In this document: positions 14,884 through 23,146 of the stretch, piece by piece
Position numbering within the stretch: the first letter of the stretch is position 1
How the letters are laid out: each line of letters begins with the position of its first letter
Assembly (NCBI GenBank): GCA_951812625.1
Contig: CATOSP010000002.1
Span: forward strand, 1,494,788 to 1,558,787
Reading direction: 5' to 3'
Length of the DNA: 64,000 bases
DNA from: an uncultured Dehalococcoidia bacterium
GTDB lineage: Bacteria > Chloroflexota > Dehalococcoidia > Lucifugimonadales > UBA3495
The notes under the pieces: model-generated
Database searches by the model: none
Told to the model about the DNA's origin: nothing
Seen by the model: only the letters and a program-made list of their open reading frames with translations
Program-made: the position numbers and the translations under genes

Positions 14884-15918
14884 TCAGAGTCTGATGGGTT
14901 TGGTTATGGACTTGCTGCTCGTGCCGCCACCCCACCTGGATATGAGCGACGAGAACCCGCCGGCCTCTCCGCCTGCCACCAGAAAGACAATGCCGTCAGT
15001 GGTGGAGACTATGGGGTTCATCTCCGCGTCGTCCCCCGGCTCAGCCGGTCCGTCGCGCATTCCGTTCAGCTTCAGGTGCTCCGTTGAAACTGAGGCTTCG
15101 GAGAACAGGTACTCCATTGCCTGTCGTTTGCTCCATTCACCGTTGCGGAATATCCTGGCGTGCTCCGGGGAAAGGACGATTACAAACTCGCCCTGACCGG
15201 GCCGGAACCCGTTCATCGTGTAGGCCATGTTGTCCAGGAGGCGCTCCGGGGAATTGCTTGCGCCGTCGGAGAACTGGGTCGGGGAAAACACCGCGAATAC
15301 CGTCACCGTGTTGTCGTCAGGTGAGTACCCCCGCTGCACGCTAAGTGTTTCCCAAGGGCTCGCCTCCTCGTTCTCGGCGATGGTCATGCTGTACTTTCCA
15401 CCCTGGCCGAGAGTGGACTTGTCTAGGATTCCCGGCGTCCCGCCACAGACGTTCATGTTAATTAGGCGCACGGTTCGGCCGATGGTGGAGTTCGGCCGGA
15501 ACCCTGGACCAAAGACGTTGACCCCGGAGTTGACCTCAAGCTCCTTGGCTATCGGACCATTGATCACGATCAACTGGGCCGAGCCTCCTGTACTTGCCAG
15601 GCTTCCGTGGAAGTTGAAGTCCGGCTCGCACATGGCTTCTATGATCGCAACAAGAACCGGCATATACTCCGGCTTGCACCCGGCCATCACCGCGTTGATG
15701 GCCACCTTTTCGGCAGTAATAACCCGCCCTCGTGTCGGGACTACCCCGATAACGTCACTGGGAGCGTGTCCGGAAACGGCCAGGAACTCCCTGACCCGCT
15801 CTTCGGTCGCCGGGACTACCGGCAGGCCATCGGTCCAGCCTCGCTGGTAGTAATACTCGATCGCGCTATGGGAGTCTTCTACCTCGATCCGGTCCGACGC
15901 AAGGCCTTCTTCCTGCAT
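14884..15918 (-). CDS. Conserved protein of unknown function next to the UGSC selenoprotein
   Basis: 344 residues, no signal peptide or membrane helix. Landmarks are YYYQRGWTDGLPVVPATEERV near the N-terminus, GVVPTRGRVITAEKVAINAVMAG, then FHGSLASTGGSAQLIVINGP, MNVCGGTPGILDKS and FVIVLSPEHARIF. I recall proteins of this type beside UGSC-family genes in other genomes but cannot give a named family with certainty. The lone cysteine in NVCGGTPG is a candidate partner for the selenocysteine of the gene upstream (16061-16612), which is transcribed in the same direction 142 bases away. A redox or C-X bond cleavage system made of both proteins is a reasonable hypothesis. Confidence 0.75.
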   Translation of the reverse strand: MQEEGLASDRIEVEDSHSAIEYYYQRGWTDGLPVVPATEERVREFLAVSGHAPSDVIGVVPTRGRVITAEKVAINAVMAGCKPEYMPVLVAIIEAMCEPDFNFHGSLASTGGSAQLIVINGPIAKELEVNSGVNVFGPGFRPNSTIGRTVRLINMNVCGGTPGILDKSTLGQGGKYSMTIAENEEASPWETLSVQRGYSPDDNTVTVFAVFSPTQFSDGASNSPERLLDNMAYTMNGFRPGQGEFVIVLSPEHARIFRNGEWSKRQAMEYLFSEASVSTEHLKLNGMRDGPAEPGDDAEMNPIVSTTDGIVFLVAGGEAGGFSSLISRWGGGTSSKSITKPIRL

Positions 15919-15990
15919 TGTACGCCTCTCTGACGGCAGCTAAATGCCACACGCGCGTGGTTCGTACGCGCCAGGCTTCTGCGAGTCGTG

Positions 15991-16041
15991 CCCCGGCCTG
16001 CCTTGCCGGGGGAATAGTTTGGGGGAGCCTGTTGCTCCCCC
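15991..16041 (-). repeat. Two tandem hairpins between the UGSC gene and its partner
   Basis: CCCCGGC (15991-15997) pairs with 16005-16011, and GGGGGAGC (16021-16028) pairs with 16034-16041. Neither has a T-run on the minus strand. They may tune the ratio of the two co-directional genes or protect mRNA ends. Confidence 0.55.
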
Positions 16042-16060
16042 GTAGAACGCCGGTGGTTGG

Positions 16061-16612
16061 CTATGAATTGCCCATCAGGATGTCGATGACCTGGGGCAAG
16101 GCTACTCTGGCCCGGTCTTTGAGCTCGCCGGGCGTCAGGCTCCCCAATGGATGGGGCAGTACCGCAAAGTAGTAATCAGGGATTCCCTGGATGCGCGCCA
16201 TCGTGCGAGCAGTGGGAATGAAGGGCTCGGTGCAGAGTACCGCCGTCGGGATTCCCTGCTTCTCGAAAGTGATGCCGTCGTGCAGACTGCACGATGAGCA
16301 GGACCCTCAATCCCCGTTGGCCGTGATCAGCACATCGCATTTCTCGACCATCTCTTGGACGATGTTCTCAGGGCAGGGCGTAGATGCGTTGGGCTTGGCG
16401 CTTCGAACTATCTCCGCGAAGTTGTAGCGCTCTGCCAGCAGAGTGCCTACCTCTTCCAGCAGCGCCTCGGCGTTGGCCTTGCTGTTGTTCAGCAGTCCCA
16501 GCACCTTGCCGTTCAGATCGTCCGGCCGGGTGGCCAGCCGGGCATCCACGGGTAAGGGCGGAGAGGTCGGGTCGAGGATGACCATATTGGGCCGAGCGGT
16601 CTCGGTAACCAT
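16061..16612 (-). CDS. UGSC-family selenoprotein (in-frame TGA read as selenocysteine)
   Basis: 183 residues with selenocysteine at position 102. The frame from ATG 16612 (ribosome site AAAGGAGG, 5 bases) reaches VLITANGD and then TGA at 16307-16309. It stays open past the TGA as GSCSSCSLHDGITFEKQG, IPTAVLCTEPFIPTARTM, and on to a TAG at 16061. UGSC followed by a CSLHD-like motif and an E-K-G-IP-T strand is the signature for which the UGSC (seleno)protein family is named. A 17-base perfect hairpin starts 12 bases after the TGA (see SECIS entry). Conventional calling would end the gene at residue 101 and lose the active site. Function unproven; a thiol/selenol redox enzyme is likely. The partner gene follows downstream. 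Confidence 0.9.
16278..16294 (-). promoter_or_regulatory. Bacterial SECIS element for the UGSC gene
   Basis: On the coding strand TCGTGCA-GTC-TGCACGA forms a perfect 7-base stem with a 3-base loop, beginning 12 bases after the TGA. The apex resembles the E. coli fdhF element, which as I recall has UGCAGGUCUGCA and starts 11 bases after its UGA. G and U in the loop are what SelB needs. Confidence 0.8.
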
Positions 16613-16758
16613 TTGCGCCTCCTTTTCTATGTGCGTTCCCGATGTGTGGTCAGAGTTTGAGCTATGATAGTTTGTCCCATCCAGTTACGTCAATGGTATC
16701 ATGTGCAACAGACCCGCCGGAGTATCCGGATACACAACATTTGTTGAGGGATAAGATC

Positions 16759-17637
16759 ATGACTACGGTTGGTTCCGGAAAATATACCTACGAGCTTGTT
16801 CAGGACTTCCCAAGGTTGCCAGCCGGAGAGTCCTTGGGAGTGGTCAGCACCGTGGCCACCGATTCCCGGGACCGGGTGTACGTCTTCCAGCGCACCGACA
16901 TCCCGGTGATGGTCTTCGACCGGGATGGAAACTACCTGAGCCGCTGGGGAATCGACGCAATTGCCGACCCACATGGAATGACCATCGCCGACGACATCGT
17001 GTACATCACGGACCGTTCAGATTCAGTCGCCGTCAGTTTCACCCTGGACGGAAGACCCCTGCAGGTCATAGGCGAGCGGGGCGTGTACTCGGACACGGGA
17101 TGCGAGCGTGCTGGAGACCTGGTTCCCAGGGCTGCTGGTCCATTCAACTATCCTACGGAAATGGTGCCCAGCCCATCCGGGGACATTTACGTCTCCGATG
17201 GCTATCGCAATAGCAGGGTGCATCGGTTCTCCAGCGATGGCCAACTCATCCAGTCCTGGGGACAGCCGGGCAAGTCCGCGCCCGGCGAGTTCCACCTGCC
17301 CCATAGCGTACTGGTAGACCCGGATGGCAAGGTTTACGTCTGCGACAGGGCCAACCGTCGCGTCCAGATCTTCTCCCCTGAAGGCGAGTTCATCGAGATG
17401 TGGACGGGAATGGGTGGCCCCAACGACATCTCCCGGGACAGCGAGGGCATATTCTACATCTGCGAGCAGGAGGCCGACGGAGAACCTCCCCACACCAGCG
17501 TCCGTGACGGGAGCGGCAACGTGCTGGCCCGCTGGCCTACCCGTCACGCACACGGTCTTTGGGTTGATTCCCACGGGGACATCTACCTCGGGCTGACCAC
17601 CAGCCACAGTGTCGACAAGTACGTGCGCAAGGGGTAG
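16759..17637 (+). CDS. NHL-repeat six-bladed beta-propeller protein
   Basis: 292 residues of NHL/SMP-30-like repeats of the kind annotated as peptidyl-alpha-hydroxyglycine alpha-amidating lyase homologues. It starts MTTVGSGKYTYELVQDFPRLP; blade motifs include DSRDRVYVFQRTDIPVMVFDR, GDIYVSDGYRNSRVHRFSSD and GKVYVCDRANRRVQIFSPEG. GAATTC-like signal sequences are absent, so it should be cytoplasmic. ATG 16759 is preferred because TGAGGG precedes it and the paralogue at 35153-36070 starts the same way (TVGSGQYTYDV). Upstream codons from 16642 have no homology. It may be an enzyme or ligand-binding propeller; role unknown. It is divergent from the UGSC gene. Confidence 0.85.
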   Translation: MTTVGSGKYTYELVQDFPRLPAGESLGVVSTVATDSRDRVYVFQRTDIPVMVFDRDGNYLSRWGIDAIADPHGMTIADDIVYITDRSDSVAVSFTLDGRPLQVIGERGVYSDTGCERAGDLVPRAAGPFNYPTEMVPSPSGDIYVSDGYRNSRVHRFSSDGQLIQSWGQPGKSAPGEFHLPHSVLVDPDGKVYVCDRANRRVQIFSPEGEFIEMWTGMGGPNDISRDSEGIFYICEQEADGEPPHTSVRDGSGNVLARWPTRHAHGLWVDSHGDIYLGLTTSHSVDKYVRKG

Positions 17638-17682
17638 AGGGGGCAAGGATTCATACTGCAATTGGCCTTGGAGACGACCGCA

Positions 17683-18777
17683 ATGGCTGACGAAAAGATT
17701 CGTGTGGGTATCATCGGTGCGAATGCAGAGCGGGGATGGGGTTCAGGGGCGCATGTTCCCGCACTCCTCGCATTGCCGGAGTACGAACTGGCCGCGATAT
17801 GCACCGCTCACCAGGACACCGCTGAGGCATCGGCCAGGAAGTTCGGTGCAAGGATGGCCTTCCATGACCACGAGGAGATGGTCAACCACCCGGACATCGA
17901 CCTCGTGACCGTGGCCGTGCGGGTACCGTACCACCTGCGGTTGACCACCGACGCACTTAACGCGGGTAAGCACGTCTATACCGAATGGCCCTTGGGCGTC
18001 ACGCTGGAGGAAACGCAACAATTGGCTGACTTGGCCAGGACCAGGGGAGTACGCACCATGGTCGGCCTTCAGGGCCGTTGCTCCCCGGCGTTGATGTACA
18101 TGAGGGAGCTGGTCGAGGACGGTTACGTGGGAGAGGTTCTGTCCTGCCACCTGAGCAGCTTCAACTCCACGGGACTTGACCGGACATCAGACCGAGTATG
18201 GGCCAAGGACAAGGAGTCAGGCGTCGGAACGTTGAACATCCAGTTCGGTCATTATGTCGATGCCCTGTGTCTCTGTGTGGGTGAAATCCAGGGTGTCTCC
18301 GCCGTAGTTAGCACCCAGGTCAACGAGTGGTACTTCACAGACCTGGAGGAGACGATGGACGTGACCACCCCGGACAACGTGTTGGTCAGCGGTACTTTGG
18401 CCAGCGGGGCCGTGGTTTCCGCCCATGTAGCCTCGATTCCCTGGCATGGCAGAGGACCGACAATCCAGGTGTTTGGAAGGGACGGCACACTCTCGTACCA
18501 CGGGTCGCACATAGACCATACCCGCTTGGAAGGTGCACGAAGGGATGAGGGTGCGCTGCACGAGATTGATATCCCAGACCGCCTGATTTGGGCGCCTCCG
18601 GAAGTGCCGCAGGGTCCTCCGTTCAATGTGGCCCAGATGTACCGTCGGCTGGCGGATGCCATACGCACCGGCGGCCCGGTGGAACCTGATTTCGACTTCG
18701 CGGTGCGACGGCACAGACTGCTGTCCGCAATCCAACAGGCGTCCGATGAAGGACGCCGACAGTCGGTCCAAAGATAA
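17683..18777 (+). CDS. Gfo/Idh/MocA family oxidoreductase, Gal80-like
   Basis: 364 residues. The N-terminal Rossmann fold begins RVGIIGANAERGWGSGAHVPAL and the C-terminal alpha/beta domain carries FGHYVDALCLCVGE and the HVASIPWHGRGPTI strand. The usual EKP motif is EWP (YTEWPLGVTLEE), as in the Gal80-like branch. The lysine that is often catalytic in this superfamily is therefore missing, so activity may be altered or absent. GGAG lies about 16 bases before ATG 17683, a weak site; the TTG at 17662 is possible too. It follows the NHL propeller by 45 bases on the same strand, which suggests a joint catabolic role. Confidence 0.85.
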   Translation: MADEKIRVGIIGANAERGWGSGAHVPALLALPEYELAAICTAHQDTAEASARKFGARMAFHDHEEMVNHPDIDLVTVAVRVPYHLRLTTDALNAGKHVYTEWPLGVTLEETQQLADLARTRGVRTMVGLQGRCSPALMYMRELVEDGYVGEVLSCHLSSFNSTGLDRTSDRVWAKDKESGVGTLNIQFGHYVDALCLCVGEIQGVSAVVSTQVNEWYFTDLEETMDVTTPDNVLVSGTLASGAVVSAHVASIPWHGRGPTIQVFGRDGTLSYHGSHIDHTRLEGARRDEGALHEIDIPDRLIWAPPEVPQGPPFNVAQMYRRLADAIRTGGPVEPDFDFAVRRHRLLSAIQQASDEGRRQSVQR

Positions 18778-18795
18778 CAGACCCTGCCCGAGCCG

Positions 18796-19203
18796 CTATA
18801 CAGCCCTGAACTTGGGCAGGGTAATCTCCTCGCTGACCCTCTCGAAGACGACCTCGACGTCCATGCCGATTTCGATCTGCTCCGGGTCAAGGTCGACCAG
18901 GTTGCTTATCATGTGGACGCCCTCAGTTAGCTCCACATCGACTATGCCCCAGGGCAGCCGCTCCCTGAAGGCGGGATTAACCGGCTGACGCGTGATTGTA
19001 TAGGTATAGACTTTGCCCTTCCCTTCTGATGCTACCCATTCCAGGTTCTCAGAGGAGCAGAGGGGGCAGGTGGGTTTGGGTGGGTGGAAGGACTCTTGGC
19101 AGTCGTTGCACCGCCTGAGTACAAGCCGGTGCTCACGGCAATTGTCCCAGAAGACCTGATTGTCCAGGTTCGGGATGGGCAATGGGAAATTGGCGGTGGT
19201 CAT
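18796..19203 (-). CDS. Zn-ribbon/OB-fold protein, DUF35 family
   Basis: 135 residues. The rubredoxin-like zinc ribbon is CNDCQESFHPPKPTCPLCSS (C-x2-C ... C-x2-C), followed by the OB fold with KVYTYTITRQPVNPAF and PWGIVDVEL. DUF35 proteins pair with thiolases or hydratases and form acyl-CoA-channelling complexes, as in archaeal mevalonate thiolase/HMG-CoA synthase and actinobacterial sterol side-chain enzymes. The thiolase gene is directly upstream and its TGA stop lies within the AGGAGGTGA ribosome site of this gene, so translation is coupled. It probably serves as acyl-CoA-binding partner of that thiolase. Confidence 0.93.
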   Translation of the reverse strand: MTTANFPLPIPNLDNQVFWDNCREHRLVLRRCNDCQESFHPPKPTCPLCSSENLEWVASEGKGKVYTYTITRQPVNPAFRERLPWGIVDVELTEGVHMISNLVDLDPEQIEIGMDVEVVFERVSEEITLPKFRAV

Positions 19204-19209
19204 GTGCGA

Positions 19210-20346
19210 TCACCTCCTTAGCACTAGGGCGCCTGACCCGTCTCCACTGTCTACCAGCCCGAACTCGGCGTCTTCCACCTGGGCGTAAGACCGGTGCCGC
19301 AGTTGTCGTACTACCTCGATGATCTGGTTCATCCCTTGCATGTAAGCCTCGGAGAGATGCCCGCCCGATGTGTTAACGGGCAGTTCCGCTCCCGCCTCGA
19401 TGCGGCCTTCCTCTACGAAGGGTCCACCCTCGCCGCGCGGGCAGAAACCGTAGTCCTCCAGCTTGGTGATGATCACCGGGCTGAAGTGGTCGTAGAATCC
19501 GATCACGTCTATATCCTGGGGCGTGATACCTGCGCCGCCGAACAGCTCGGGGGCCATTCTCGCGCCTCCGCTGTCGTCCCACCCCCGTTCGGACCTCCCC
19601 TGCTCTGCCGGCATACACTGGGTCGCGTTGCTGATCAACACTGGCGGCTGCTTCATGTCTGCAGCCGCTTCCGCAGACGAGACCACGAAAGCGCACGCTC
19701 CATCGGCCTCCAGTGCGCAATCGAAAATTCTGAGCGGGTCGAAAAACATCTTGGATGTCTCGTAGTCCTCCAGCGTGATCGGCCTTCCGTGCATAATGGC
19801 CCTGGGATTCATGCAGGCGTGCTTGCGGAAGGTCACGCACACCGCGCCAAGCTGCCGGACGGTCGTGCCGAACTCGTGCATGTGACGCCTTATCCGCAGG
19901 GCGCTGGATTGGCCGGGGACCAGAAGCCCGTAGGGTTCGGTGAAGGCTGACCCCTTCTGTCCCCGGCGTGTGGTGACCACGCCGGAACCGTACCGTTGTC
20001 CGGAACGGCCGTTAACGGAGCGGAACACCAGGACATTGTTGGCCATCCCGTGGGACACGGCTAAAGCTGCCTGGGCAACCAGACCGCAGGCAGCGCCTCC
20101 GAGCGGCCCCAACTCGCTGTAGTAACGGAGCCAGGGAATTCCAAGGCCCGCAGCAAGCTCCGAGTGTGAGGTCGAGTCCGCGGTGAACCGGACCATGCCA
20201 TCGATGTCGGCAGTGGTTAGCCCCGCATCGGCAATCGCGTTCTTGGCAGCTTCTACGGCCATGCTCAATTCGGTCCTGCCCGAATCGCGGGTGTACTTGG
20301 TCTCGCCTACGCCGACGATGGCGCATCTGTCCTTCAGCGTGTTCAT
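19210..20346 (-). CDS. Thiolase / SCPx-type acyl-CoA acetyltransferase-like protein
   Basis: 378 residues. It opens MNTLKDRCAIVGVGETKYTRDSG, as lipid-transfer/SCPx thiolases do, and contains GPLGGAACGLVAQAALAV, GAGITPQDIDVIGFYDHFSP and NTSGGHLSEAYMQGMNQI. The NTSGG-H histidine is present; the cysteine of AACGL is the likely nucleophile position. ATG 20346 is chosen for the GGAGG 6 bases before it; 12 more codons upstream have no homology. Such enzymes cleave or condense beta-ketoacyl or aldol-type CoA thioesters. With the DUF35 partner it forms a typical two-gene unit for degradation of branched or steroid-like acids, substrate unknown. Confidence 0.9.
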   Translation of the reverse strand: MNTLKDRCAIVGVGETKYTRDSGRTELSMAVEAAKNAIADAGLTTADIDGMVRFTADSTSHSELAAGLGIPWLRYYSELGPLGGAACGLVAQAALAVSHGMANNVLVFRSVNGRSGQRYGSGVVTTRRGQKGSAFTEPYGLLVPGQSSALRIRRHMHEFGTTVRQLGAVCVTFRKHACMNPRAIMHGRPITLEDYETSKMFFDPLRIFDCALEADGACAFVVSSAEAAADMKQPPVLISNATQCMPAEQGRSERGWDDSGGARMAPELFGGAGITPQDIDVIGFYDHFSPVIITKLEDYGFCPRGEGGPFVEEGRIEAGAELPVNTSGGHLSEAYMQGMNQIIEVVRQLRHRSYAQVEDAEFGLVDSGDGSGALVLRR

Positions 20347-20447
20347 TACTACCTCCGGCTGCTGGTCGTCGATGGCTGGCAAGCGGCGGTTCTTCTGGTT
20401 GTGTTTCTTTGGTTGTGTTTCTTATGGTTGTTTGTTGTCCGTCCACT

Positions 20448-21437
20448 CTAGTCCAATCCTACGGGGTCTCCGCTAGCGGCGGAGCGGTAGGCAGCGTCAA
20501 CTATACGTAGGGCAGCTAAGTTGTCCTCGATCCCCGCCACCGGAGGTCGCCCGTTCTTCAAGGCGTCGATCGTGTCCACGACAAACGCGGGGTAGTAGGG
20601 GCTGTTGTCCAGTGGTCCATCAATACTGCCATCCGCGCCCTGGCTGTTGAACCACACCATCCTCTCTTTCCCTTCGGAATGGTACTGCCGGGTCTTGCCG
20701 TGGAGGGAGAACTCCACCCGTGGTGACCAGGGAGACTGCGCGTGTACGTAGGCGCTTTCGATGGCGCAGACCGCCCCATCATCGGTCTCAAGAGTCACGT
20801 GGGCATAGTCCTCCACTTCCTCTCCGAAGGACTGTGAACTGGTCACGGCATGGACCCTCGCGGACTTCTTCCCGGTCAGGTGCAGGTACAGGTCGGGGAG
20901 GTGTATCCCGATGTTGGTAAGGCAGCCGCCTCCCGCCTCGGCCAATCGTAGATTCCAGGGATTGTCGTTCTCATGGTACCGGCTCACGGGTCCGGACATA
21001 AACCGCAAGGAGGCATGGGAAAAATCCGCACTGCCACTCTCGGTCTCCCGGATCTTTCGCACCCACGGACTCAGCCTGATGGAGAACGGCACCGCCACGA
21101 ATGCGCGCTTGGAGCGGGCAAGCTCTGCCAGACCCTCGACCTCCGCGAGGTTGAGGCCCATAGGTTTCTCCATGGCGAATGGGATGCCCTCTTCAAGTAG
21201 AAACCGTGCCGTCTCAGCCATCTCGCAGTGCCTGCCGAGGGCGAAGACAAAGTCGGGATGCTCTCGTGCCACCATATCGCGCCAGTCGTCATAAAACCGG
21301 GACCCCAGTGAGGATGCCACTGCTTGGCCTGTTTCCGGGTTCCGGGCCGTCAGGGCCGCAACGCCGGTGAGGTCATGCAAAGTACGGTAGTAGGACGGGG
21401 CGTGCCAGTGGGTCACATCGATAAAGCAGACCTTCAT
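20448..21437 (-). CDS. Gfo/Idh/MocA family oxidoreductase
   Basis: 329 residues. The N-terminal strand MKVCFIDVTHWHAPSYYRTL carries a His-Ala-x-S(Y) where most relatives have glycine-rich GxGxxG, so the dinucleotide loop is unusual. EKPMG is intact, with the catalytic lysine, and the C-terminal domain has GGGCLTNIGIHLPDLYLHLTG. NAD(P)-dependent sugar or cyclitol dehydrogenation is the common role. The ribosome site is weak (CAGGT close to ATG). It lies 58 bases after the alpha/beta hydrolase on the same strand, and the two may be one transcript. Confidence 0.85.
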   Translation of the reverse strand: MKVCFIDVTHWHAPSYYRTLHDLTGVAALTARNPETGQAVASSLGSRFYDDWRDMVAREHPDFVFALGRHCEMAETARFLLEEGIPFAMEKPMGLNLAEVEGLAELARSKRAFVAVPFSIRLSPWVRKIRETESGSADFSHASLRFMSGPVSRYHENDNPWNLRLAEAGGGCLTNIGIHLPDLYLHLTGKKSARVHAVTSSQSFGEEVEDYAHVTLETDDGAVCAIESAYVHAQSPWSPRVEFSLHGKTRQYHSEGKERMVWFNSQGADGSIDGPLDNSPYYPAFVVDTIDALKNGRPPVAGIEDNLAALRIVDAAYRSAASGDPVGLD

Positions 21438-21495
21438 ACCTGTTGCCGGTCCTCACTCATGGCATTGAACACCCACATCTCCCCTGGTGCGGGTG

Positions 21496-22158
21496 TTAGA
21501 CAGACTGGGCATGGGTTACCTGCAGTTGCTTGGTGAAAAAGTCCACTACCTGCTTGGCCATAATGTCTTCCTGCCCAAACCAGAAGTGGTCGGCCCCTGC
21601 CACGAATTCGCAGGACACAGGCCCGGAGAATGCCTCGAGCACTGCGGGCAATTGCGGCGCGTCAATGAGCCGGTCCTGGTCCCCCGAGATGATGAAAGTC
21701 GGGCGCGGGGATGTCTTGATATGTGTGAGTTCCAGCCGCTCATACGACGGGGAGATCAGGGCAAAAGCCGAGACTTGCTCCTGAAGATCGGTGCTTCCCA
21801 TGATTACTCCGGTCCCGAAGGAATAACCGGCTAGTCCTATTCTGCTGCTGTCTACGCCCTCCCAGTCCCGCAGGAATCCTACAGCAGCCATCGCTTCCTC
21901 GTGTTCTAGCTCGCCTTCGGTATGTTCTCCCTGGCTGTTTCCAACACCCCTGAAATTGAACCTGATGCTCGCTATTCCCGCCGCGGCCAGGCCGAATGAA
22001 ACAGCTACCACTACGTTGTTGTCCATGTTGCCGCCGCGCAATGGGTGGGGGTGGCAAATCACGACGCCGGGAACCGGCTGGTCTACCTTGTCCGGCACGG
22101 CGACGACACCCTCAAAAGTGAACCCCCCCGCCTCGAAGCTAACTGCGCTCTGACGCAT
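21496..22158 (-). CDS. Alpha/beta hydrolase, dienelactone-hydrolase-like fold
   Basis: 220 residues. HPHPLRGGNMDNNVV forms the oxyanion region, GYSFG the serine nucleophile elbow, SGDQDRLID the acid, and GADHFW the histidine. The HPHPLxGGxMxN start is the mark of a large group of small cytoplasmic hydrolases of unknown substrate. AAGGAG is 8 bases before ATG 22158. It stands between an SDR and a Gfo/Idh oxidoreductase on the same strand. Its lack of a lid domain suggests small soluble esters. Confidence 0.88.
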   Translation of the reverse strand: MRQSAVSFEAGGFTFEGVVAVPDKVDQPVPGVVICHPHPLRGGNMDNNVVVAVSFGLAAAGIASIRFNFRGVGNSQGEHTEGELEHEEAMAAVGFLRDWEGVDSSRIGLAGYSFGTGVIMGSTDLQEQVSAFALISPSYERLELTHIKTSPRPTFIISGDQDRLIDAPQLPAVLEAFSGPVSCEFVAGADHFWFGQEDIMAKQVVDFFTKQLQVTHAQSV

Positions 22159-22212
22159 GTTTCCAACTCCTTAGGGCACCAGATTGTGTGGCCAGTGTTT
22201 CAGGGCAGGTGG

Positions 22213-22965
22213 CTACCGGGCGGTTCTGCCGCCATCGATAACCAACTCGCTTCCGGTCATGAACGAGGACTCGTCGGATGCCAGGAACAACACGCCCCAG
22301 GCAACATCTTCCGGTTGACCGATACGTCCCAGTGGCGTCCGTTCGGCGCTGCGGCGTCGTGCCTCGTCGTCCGTTAGGATGGTGGGGAGGGTCATATCGG
22401 TCTCGATAATCCCCGGATGTACCGAGTTGCAGCGGATGTTGTCCTTGGCATACTGGACTGCGGTGGACTTGGTTAGGAGCCTGACTGCGCCCTTGGAAGC
22501 GCCGTAGGCTGCAGCTCCCGCGGAAGCCCTGAGTCCGGCCACTGAGGATATGTTGATTATGGACCCGCCGCCCGCTCTCCGCATCTCCGGAATTGCCAGC
22601 TTGGTTCCGAGAAATACACCCTTCCCGTTGACGTCCATGATTCTGTCCCAGAGCTCCTCGGTGGTGTCCTCGATGCGGGCTGGTGGGTAGATTCCCGCGT
22701 TGTTCACCAGCACGTCCAGCTTCCCGAACCGGTTAACGGCTTCCCCGATTGCTTTCCGCCAGTCTTCTTCGGAAGTCACGTCTAGGTGAATGTAGACACA
22801 TTCTCCGCCCGCTTCTGCGATTTCCGCCTCTACCTTCTGGCCTTCCTCATCGAGTATATCGCCGATAACGACCTTCGCCCCTTCTCGGGTAAACATCCGG
22901 GCTTCTACAGCGCCCTGGCCCCTGGCGCCTCCGCTTATCAGGGCCACTTTTCCTTCGAGCCGCAT
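22213..22965 (-). CDS. Short-chain dehydrogenase/reductase (SDR)
   Basis: 250 residues, classical SDR length. The cofactor motif is SGGARGQG, then NNAG in DVLVNNAGIYPP, the catalytic serine in INISSVAG, and Y-x3-K in YGASK. The C-terminus ends with the usual SSFMTGSELVIDGG. ATG 22965 is selected because GGGAGG lies 4 bases before it; codons up to 23010 have no homology. The family reduces or oxidises alcohols and ketones with NAD(P)H. An aspartate after the second beta strand (VVIGDILDEEG) suggests NAD preference. Substrate unknown. Confidence 0.93.
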   Translation of the reverse strand: MRLEGKVALISGGARGQGAVEARMFTREGAKVVIGDILDEEGQKVEAEIAEAGGECVYIHLDVTSEEDWRKAIGEAVNRFGKLDVLVNNAGIYPPARIEDTTEELWDRIMDVNGKGVFLGTKLAIPEMRRAGGGSIINISSVAGLRASAGAAAYGASKGAVRLLTKSTAVQYAKDNIRCNSVHPGIIETDMTLPTILTDDEARRRSAERTPLGRIGQPEDVAWGVLFLASDESSFMTGSELVIDGGRTAR

Positions 22966-23095
22966 GTTCCCTCCCTTGGTTCTACGCTCCATATGCAGGG
23001 GATGGCCCATTATTGCACACGGGCAAGTCTCTAGCTAGCACATCCCAGGTCACACCGCAGCGGCGGGGGCTGGGTCATATTGTTGTCGAGTGGGC

Positions 23096-23101
23096 TATAA
23101 T
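23096..23101 (+). promoter_or_regulatory. Consensus -10 box before the MFS gene
   Basis: TATAAT, 50 bases before the preferred start of the transporter. No clear -35 is present at the right distance. If used, it rules out the GTG at 23090 as start codon. Confidence 0.4.
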
Positions 23102-23146
23102 CTCCGGTGGCTCAACACCCCAGCGACTTTCCTGATCGGACCAGAT

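Noticed and set aside
16307..16309. TGA as the true end of a 101-residue protein
   Set aside because: The frame continues with the UGSC family motif and a hairpin at SECIS distance; ending here removes the active site.
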